Of a stretch of 9,656 nt of DNA, positions 5,118 through 9,656 are shown one piece after another. This stretch comes from JBQCEE01 sp051960575 (GTDB lineage: Bacteria; Actinomycetota; Actinomycetes; Mycobacteriales; Jatrophihabitantaceae). The first letter of the stretch is position 1, and each line of letters begins with the position of its first letter. The DNA lies in contig NZ_JBQCEE010000020.1 in assembly GCF_051960575.1 (NCBI RefSeq), positions 1-9,656 of the forward strand, given 5' to 3'. Under the pieces are notes generated by a model. The model was not told where the DNA came from and did no database searches. It worked only from the letters and a program-made list of their open reading frames with translations. The position numbers and the translations under genes are program-made.

Positions 5118-7247
5118 TCAGGCGCTGCGGCGCTCGTAGTGGAACTGGCCCACCAGCCGCTTGAGCTCGGACGCCATGCCGGCCAGCGTGCTCGCCGCAC
5201 CGTTGGCGTCCTCGGCACCGCGCTGCGCACCTTGGGCCGCATCGGCGACGTCGGTGATGTCCGAGGCGATGCCGTTGGCGCCGCCCGCGGCCTCGGTGAC
5301 GCTCCGGGCGATCTCGTTGGTCGTCGCGGTCTGCTCCTCGACGGCCGACGCGATCGTCGTCTGGATGTCGTTGATGTTGTCGATGATCCCGCCGATCTCG
5401 TCGATCGCCTCGACGGCACCGCGGGTGCTCGACTGGATCGCCTCGATCTTCTGACCGATGTCCTCGGTCGCGCGGGCCGTCTCCTTGGCCAGCTCCTTGA
5501 CCTCGTTCGCGACCACGGCGAAGCCCTTGCCGGCCTCGCCGGCCCGCGCCGCCTCGATGGTGGCGTTGAGGGCGAGCAGGTTGGTCTGCTGGGCGATCGA
5601 GGTGATCACCTTGATGACCTTGCCGATCTCGGCGCTCGACTCGCCCAGGCTCGCGACGGTGCCCTTGGCGTCGCCGGCGACCCGCACGGCCTGGGTGGCG
5701 ACACCCGCCGCAGCGGCGGCGTTCTTCGCGATCTCGCGGATCGAGGCGGTCATCTCCTCGGCCGCGGTGGCGACCGTCTGGATGCTCGCCGACACCTGCA
5801 CCGACGCGGACGACGCGCTCGCGGCCCGCTCGGAGGTCTGCGTCGCCGCGCGGCCCAGGCCACCGGACACCTCGGTCAGGTGGTCGGCGGAGTTGGCGAG
5901 CGACTCGGCGGTGTTGCCGATCTCGGCGATGTTCTTGCGCATGGTCTCGACGAGCGCCTCGACACCCTCGGCCAGGCGGCCGATCGCGTCGGTGCCGTGC
6001 ACCGGCATCGCGACGGTCAGATCGCCGCTCACCGCGGTGTTCACGACGTCGAGCACCTGGTCGACCTTGACGCGCAGTTCCTCGGCGGCCTCGCGCTGGG
6101 CGATCTCGGCGCCGATACGCTCGAGGGCCTGCGAGACCAGCCGGCCGACGTTGCGCAGCGCGTCGAGCCGCTCGGCCGTCGGCGACAGCGTCTCGGTCGC
6201 GAAGAAGTCCATCGTCGCGACGACCGAGCCGTTGATGATGAGCGGGAAGCAGACGCCCGACTTGACGCCGACCTTCTGTGCGACGGGTGCCCGCACGCAG
6301 TCGGTCATCTCGCCGATGTCCTTGGTGAAGTACAGGTCGCGCGAGGCCCAGGCGCGGCCGGACAGGCCGACGCCCTCACGGAAAGAGGCGGCCAGCGTGA
6401 CGGCGCGGAACTCGGGGCCGGCGTCGCCGGACTCGAGCCCGAAGTGCAGTGCGTTGTCCTCCTTGTTCAGCGGCCAGTACGACCCGTAGGCCCAGCCGAA
6501 CGCGTTGCGCACCGTGTCGAGCGCCGACTTCACGGCGTCCTCGATGGTGCTGCAGTTCTGCAGCGCCGACAGCACCGAGTTCACGGCGGTCGTGTCGGCG
6601 GCGGAGGCGGCCTGCGCGGCCTGGCGGGCGAGCCGCTCGCAGGCGGCGGAGACGAGGCGCCCGACGAGACGCAGCGCCTCGAGGCGGTTGTCCGAGAGGT
6701 CGAGCGTCTCGGTGGCGAAGAAGTCCATCGTGCCGACGACCTCGCCGTTGGCGATAATCGGGAAGCAGACGCCCGACTTGACGCCCACCTTCTGCGCGAT
6801 CGGGGCGCGAACACAGTCGGTCATCTCGCCGAGGTCAGGGGTGAAGAACAGGTCACGGCTGCGCCAGGCACGGCCGGACAGGCCCACACCCTCCTTGAAC
6901 GACGCGGCGAGGGTGACCTTGCGGAACTCCTCGCCGGCGTCGCCGTCCTCGACGACGAAGTGCAGCGCGTTGTCCGACGGGTCGACGGCCCAGTACGAGC
7001 CGTAGGCCCAACCGAACGCGTCCCGCACCGTCTCGAGGGCGCGGCGGGCGGCCTCGTCGACCGACCGGGTGCTGTGGATGGCCGACTGCACGCGGCTGAC
7101 CGCGGCGAGGTCGGCGGCCGACTCGGCCTTCAGCGCCTCGAGGTCGGCGAGCACCGAGTCGAGCTCGGGCGAGGCCTCCTCGCTGCGGGCCGACGGAACG
7201 CGGGCGGACCGCGTCCGGGTGTCGAGGGGGGTGTGGGGTGCGGTCAC
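5118..7247 (-). CDS. Soluble methyl-accepting chemoreceptor with tandem GAF domains and HAMP
   Basis: The 709-residue receptor has no signal peptide or membrane segment, so it senses something inside the cell. A short charged N-terminus (1-45) leads to GAF1 (about 50-205), GAF2 (about 220-377), a HAMP domain (about 390-442, with G-T-D-A-I-G-R-L-A-E) and the coiled-coil signalling domain (about 443-705). The hairpin tip is A-Q-Q-T-N-L-L-A-L-N-A-T-I-E-A-A-R-A-G-E at 552-571, the binding site for CheA and CheW. Likely methylation sites are the Glu pairs at 497-498 and 637-638, in the A/S-x-x-E-E/Q consensus. No C-terminal pentapeptide tether for CheR is present. The two GAF domains are near-copies and keep two Cys each (145 and 161; 317 and 333). 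The GTG start at 7247 overlaps the cheW stop by 4 nt (GTGA) and has GGAGG 6 nt upstream. The ligand cannot be told. Confidence 0.95.
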   Translation of the reverse strand: MTAPHTPLDTRTRSARVPSARSEEASPELDSVLADLEALKAESAADLAAVSRVQSAIHSTRSVDEAARRALETVRDAFGWAYGSYWAVDPSDNALHFVVEDGDAGEEFRKVTLAASFKEGVGLSGRAWRSRDLFFTPDLGEMTDCVRAPIAQKVGVKSGVCFPIIANGEVVGTMDFFATETLDLSDNRLEALRLVGRLVSAACERLARQAAQAASAADTTAVNSVLSALQNCSTIEDAVKSALDTVRNAFGWAYGSYWPLNKEDNALHFGLESGDAGPEFRAVTLAASFREGVGLSGRAWASRDLYFTKDIGEMTDCVRAPVAQKVGVKSGVCFPLIINGSVVATMDFFATETLSPTAERLDALRNVGRLVSQALERIGAEIAQREAAEELRVKVDQVLDVVNTAVSGDLTVAMPVHGTDAIGRLAEGVEALVETMRKNIAEIGNTAESLANSADHLTEVSGGLGRAATQTSERAASASSASVQVSASIQTVATAAEEMTASIREIAKNAAAAAGVATQAVRVAGDAKGTVASLGESSAEIGKVIKVITSIAQQTNLLALNATIEAARAGEAGKGFAVVANEVKELAKETARATEDIGQKIEAIQSSTRGAVEAIDEIGGIIDNINDIQTTIASAVEEQTATTNEIARSVTEAAGGANGIASDITDVADAAQGAQRGAEDANGAASTLAGMASELKRLVGQFHYERRSA
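6186..6527 (-). repeat. GAF2 copy of intragenic direct repeat in the chemoreceptor
   Basis: Encodes residues 241-354 of the receptor. Aligned by eye without gaps, it matches residues 69-182 at 91 of 114 positions (about 80%). The repeats are offset by 172 codons (516 nt). Both contain F-G-W-A-Y-G-S-Y-W, D-C-V-R-A-P and M-D-F-F-A-T-E-T-L. Confidence 0.85.
6702..7043 (-). repeat. GAF1 copy of intragenic direct repeat in the chemoreceptor
   Basis: Encodes residues 69-182 and is the partner of the repeat at 6186-6527. Differences are spread through the domain and cluster in the loop after G-S-Y-W and before D-N-A-L-H-F, where five residues in a row differ. Confidence 0.85.
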
Positions 7248-7714
7248 TTCGTTCCTCCGGGGGTTCGCTGGCCCGCCGGGACGTCGGCGGCACAGTCTGC
7301 ATCGAGCACGAGCAGGATTGCTTCGGGTAGGGAGATGACGCCGACCACCGCCTCGCGGACGGTGAGCGGCAGGGTGGCGGGGACGGGCTCGAACGGCGCG
7401 TCCCCGATGTCGATCACGTCGCCGATGTCGTCGACGAGCAGACTGACGGCCTCGTTGCGGCTGCGGACGATCACGTTCATCGGCACCTCGTCGGCCGGCC
7501 GCTCGCGCAGGCCGAGCCGGTGGCGCAGGTCGATCGCGGTGACGATCTGGCCACGCAGGTTGATCAGCCCGGTCACGGCCTCGGGGGCGCGCGGGACGGG
7601 CGTCATCTCCTGGTAGCGCAGCACCTCCTGCACGTCGTAGACGGCGAGGCCGAAGTACAGCCCGTCGGCCCAGAACGTGCAGTACTGGGTGGTGGCGTGG
7701 ATGGTGAGGGTCAT
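7244..7714 (-). CDS. cheW: Chemotaxis coupling protein CheW
   Basis: The 156-residue single-domain protein links receptors to CheA in the signalling array. It has the family pattern: Y-C-T-F near 11-14, V-Q-E-V-L-R near 28-33, a central G-L-I-N-L-R-G-Q-I-V-T-A-I-D-L-R segment (about 49-64) and V-D-D-I-G-D-V near 94-100. The tail after about 140 is Gly/Thr/Pro-rich and probably disordered. The ATG at 7714 lies 5 nt after the cheA stop, with GGGAG upstream. The end overlaps the receptor start (GTGA), so cheW and the receptor should be made together. The same reading frame continues far upstream, antisense-free but in the wrong frame of cheA, and is not coding there. Confidence 0.94.
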   Translation of the reverse strand: MTLTIHATTQYCTFWADGLYFGLAVYDVQEVLRYQEMTPVPRAPEAVTGLINLRGQIVTAIDLRHRLGLRERPADEVPMNVIVRSRNEAVSLLVDDIGDVIDIGDAPFEPVPATLPLTVREAVVGVISLPEAILLVLDADCAADVPAGQRTPGGTK

Positions 7715-7719
7715 GGCGA

Positions 7720-9435
7720 TCAGCTCCCGGCCAGCGCGACGACGGTGTCGAGGTCGACGAGATCGGTGACGCGGTCCTGCACGACGGCCGAGCCGATGAC
7801 ACCGTTGCGGCGCCCGACACGGCTGGCCTTGACCGACGTCTCGACGACGTCGAGCACGCGGCCGACCACGATGCCGACGCGGCCGTCGACGTCGTCGCCG
7901 TGCACGACCACCGAGATGAGCTCGGGGTCGTCGGCCGGCTCGGGCACGCCGATCGCGCTGGCGAGCCGGACGAGCGGCAGCAGGCCGTCGCGGTACTGCA
8001 CCACCTCGGCCCGGCCCGACCGCTCGATGCGGTCGGCGCTGAACTCCTCGAGCCGGGCGACCTGGGCGAGCGGCAGCGCCGCCCGCCGGCCGGAACCGAC
8101 GTCGAGCACGAGCAGGGCCTCGACGTCGCTGTCGGTGCCGCGGGTGTCGGCGGTCGTGGACGCGGGGGTGGCCGAGACGCCCTGGGCGTGCGCCAGGCCT
8201 GCGACGTCCAGGATGAGGGCGACCCGGCCGTCGCCCATGATCGTGGCGCCGGCGTAGATCGGCAGGCTCTTGAGCTGGCGGCCCATCGGCTTGACGACGA
8301 TCTCCTGCGTGTCGTGCACCTCGGCGACCGAGAGGCCGAAGCGGATGTCGTCGGCCTGCACCACCACGATGGTCAGCGCCTCGCCGCGCACCTCCTCGAC
8401 TCCGAGCGCGCCGGCCATCGACACCAGCGGCAGCAGGTGGCCGCGCAGGCGCAGCACCGGCGCGCCGGCGAGGTGCTCGATGTTGTTGCGCAGTTCCTCG
8501 CCCTCGAGGCGGACGAGCTCGACCAGGTTGACCTGCGGGATCGCGTAGCGCTCGCCGCCCTCGCCGACGACGAGCGCCGGGATGATCGCGAGCGTCAGCG
8601 GGATGCGCACACGCACGGTGGTGCCGTTGCCCGGCCGGCTGGTGATGTCGGCGGTGCCGCCGATGCGCTCGATGTTCGTGCGCACGACGTCCATGCCGAC
8701 ACCGCGTCCGGAGACGTTGGTGACGGCCGCCGCGGTCGAGAAGCCGGGACGGAAGATGAGGTCGTTGATCTCGCGGGTGTCCATGCGCGAGAGCTGGTCC
8801 TGCGTGACGATGCCGCGCTGCAGGGCGACCTGGCCGATCTTGGCCGGGTCGAGGCCCTTGCCGTCGGCGGAGATCTCGACGACGACCTGGCCGCTCTCGT
8901 GGAACGCGCGCAGCGAGAGCGTGCCCTCGGCCGGCTTGCCCTTGGCCACGCGGTCCTCGGGCGCCTCGATGCCGTGGTCGATCGCGTTGCGCACCAGGTG
9001 GGTCAGCGGGTCCTTCACCGCCTCGAGCACCGACCGGTCGAGCTCGGTCTCGTGGCCCTCCATGTGCAGCTTGACCTTGCGGCCGAGCTGCGCGCCCAGG
9101 TCGCGGACGACGCGCGGCAGCTTCGCCCACACGCTGCCGATCGGCTGCATGCGGGTCTTCATGATCGACTCCTGCAGCTCGCTCGCGACCAGGTCGAGGC
9201 GCTGCGAGGCGCGCACGAGGTCGACATCGGCGGCCGAGTCGGCCTGCTGCAGGATCTGGTTGCGCGTGAGGACGAGCTCGCCGACGAGGCGGACGAGCGT
9301 GTCGAGCAGGGCGACGTCGACCCGCACGGTGCTGTCGCTGATGTTGCGCTTCTCGCCCTCCGGGTGCGCCGCCTCGGCGGCCGGCGCCGGCTCGACGGCG
9401 ATGGCGACCGCCTGCAGGGGCGCGTCCCCGACCAC
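7720..9435 (-). CDS. cheA: Chemotaxis histidine kinase CheA, C-terminal P3-P5 part
   Basis: As delimited by the TAG at 9465-9463, the open part has up to 571 residues from a GTG at 9435. Domains are P3 dimerisation (about 31-95, L-V-R-L-V-G-E-L-V-L-T-R-N-Q), the P4 ATP-binding domain (about 96-282) with N-box H-L-V-R-N-A-I-D-H-G-I-E (146-157) and G2 G-R-G-V-G-M-D (243-249), and a CheW-like P5 domain (about 283-415). A second CheW-like domain follows (about 435-570). The P1 domain with the phosphorylated His is not in this part, so alone it could dimerise and bind ATP but not autophosphorylate. The G1 box reads S-A-D-G-K-G, with Ala190 where the first Asp of D-x-G-x-G is expected. No ribosome site precedes the GTG, so I think this is the interrupted 3' part of one cheA gene rather than an independent gene. 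The true 5' end is outside the window. Confidence 0.9.
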   Translation of the reverse strand: MVGDAPLQAVAIAVEPAPAAEAAHPEGEKRNISDSTVRVDVALLDTLVRLVGELVLTRNQILQQADSAADVDLVRASQRLDLVASELQESIMKTRMQPIGSVWAKLPRVVRDLGAQLGRKVKLHMEGHETELDRSVLEAVKDPLTHLVRNAIDHGIEAPEDRVAKGKPAEGTLSLRAFHESGQVVVEISADGKGLDPAKIGQVALQRGIVTQDQLSRMDTREINDLIFRPGFSTAAAVTNVSGRGVGMDVVRTNIERIGGTADITSRPGNGTTVRVRIPLTLAIIPALVVGEGGERYAIPQVNLVELVRLEGEELRNNIEHLAGAPVLRLRGHLLPLVSMAGALGVEEVRGEALTIVVVQADDIRFGLSVAEVHDTQEIVVKPMGRQLKSLPIYAGATIMGDGRVALILDVAGLAHAQGVSATPASTTADTRGTDSDVEALLVLDVGSGRRAALPLAQVARLEEFSADRIERSGRAEVVQYRDGLLPLVRLASAIGVPEPADDPELISVVVHGDDVDGRVGIVVGRVLDVVETSVKASRVGRRNGVIGSAVVQDRVTDLVDLDTVVALAGS

Positions 9436-9462
9436 CCGAACGGCGGCGGCCGGCGCCGGGTC

Positions 9463-9656
9463 CTACCGCGCGGGCGGGGCCTGGGTCGGGATCACCGGCT
9501 GGGTCTCGGGCTCGGCGGCGGTCACCAGCGGTGCCGACACCTCGGCGACGAGCTCGGCGATCAGCGGCGTTCCAGCGGCAGGCGGCTGCCCGGCAGCAGG
9601 AGCGTCGAGGAGCCCGGACACCATGTCGACGACCGCCGTCACGTCCACGTCACCCT
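9463..9656 (-). CDS. cheA: Upstream part of cheA, ending at an in-frame TAG; 5' partial
   Basis: The frame is open from the window edge to TAG at 9465-9463 and is the same frame as the cheA part downstream. It begins G-D-V-D-V-T-A-V-V-D-M-V and then becomes an Ala/Pro-rich linker (A-P-A-A-G-Q-P-P-A-A-G, later T-Q-A-P-P-A-R before the stop). After the stop the linker style continues (D-P-A-P-A-A-A-V). It is therefore the region between the N-terminal phosphotransfer domain and P3. The His-containing P1 domain lies outside. A GTG at 9648 is possible, but there is no reason to choose it as a start, because the frame runs on past the edge. A single base change (for example CAG to TAG) would explain the break. 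Confidence 0.6.
   Translation of the reverse strand, partial: GDVDVTAVVDMVSGLLDAPAAGQPPAAGTPLIAELVAEVSAPLVTAAEPETQPVIPTQAPPAR

Noticed and set aside
5139..7616. 825-codon open frame on the plus strand opposite the chemoreceptor and cheW
   Set aside because: It is a GC-rich antisense shadow. The product is an Arg/Gly/Leu-rich low-complexity string without domains, while the minus-strand frame encodes clear GAF, HAMP and receptor domains.
7248..7820. Upstream extension of the chemoreceptor frame to a start near 7820
   Set aside because: It overlaps all of cheW and gives no domain. The GTG at 7247 has a good ribosome site and a GTGA overlap with cheW.
7715..9130. Long minus-strand frame extending upstream from cheW through cheA
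   Set aside because: It is an Arg/Ala/Pro-rich frame overlapping the well-supported cheA kinase frame. Only the last part from 7714 is CheW.
1..9656. CRISPR arrays, tRNA or rRNA genes, insertion sequences, phage genes
   Set aside because: No spaced short repeats, cloverleaf-like sequences, transposase motifs or phage-like proteins were seen on either strand.

Overview
The window is high-GC DNA with dense minus-strand coding, GTG starts, 4-base stop/start overlaps and strong AGGAGG-like ribosome binding sites. Protein content suggests a motile, high-GC Gram-positive actinobacterium. This is inferred from composition and gene style; there is no marker gene to prove it. Every gene I accept lies on the minus strand, so transcription runs from base 9656 toward base 1.

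Bases 9656 to 1387 hold one tight chemotaxis operon, in transcription order: cheA (5' end outside the window and interrupted by an in-frame TAG), cheW, a soluble tandem-GAF/HAMP methyl-accepting chemoreceptor, cheB, cheR, cheY, a CheX phosphatase, a second cheY, and a second, divergent CheC/CheX-type phosphatase. Intergenic gaps are about 0-13 nt except for 56 nt between the receptor and cheB. The set makes a complete signalling loop. The receptor binds something in the cytoplasm and, with CheW, controls the CheA kinase. CheA phosphorylates CheB and the two CheY proteins. CheR and CheB set receptor methylation, and two CheX/CheC-type proteins remove phosphate from CheY. No cheD, flagellar or motor gene is seen here. 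A 14-bp perfect hairpin plus T-tract at about 1313-1359 ends the operon.

A second transcription unit follows at once. A good sigma70-type promoter is overlapped by a 31-bp near-perfect palindrome (1264-1294) and drives pnuC (nicotinamide riboside transporter) and nadR (NMN adenylyltransferase plus ribosylnicotinamide kinase), an NAD salvage pair. nadR stops at a TAA just after its kinase P-loop. The last 65 bases of the window still look like nadR in the same frame, but degraded, so the end may be a low-quality contig edge or a decayed gene.

Most of this is a recognisable chemotaxis/NAD-salvage locus and I do not claim a wholly new system. The points most worth checking are the palindromic operator, the in-frame TAG and the altered ATP-site G1 box in cheA, the near-duplicate GAF domains, the alternating cheY/cheX pairs, and the broken nadR end.
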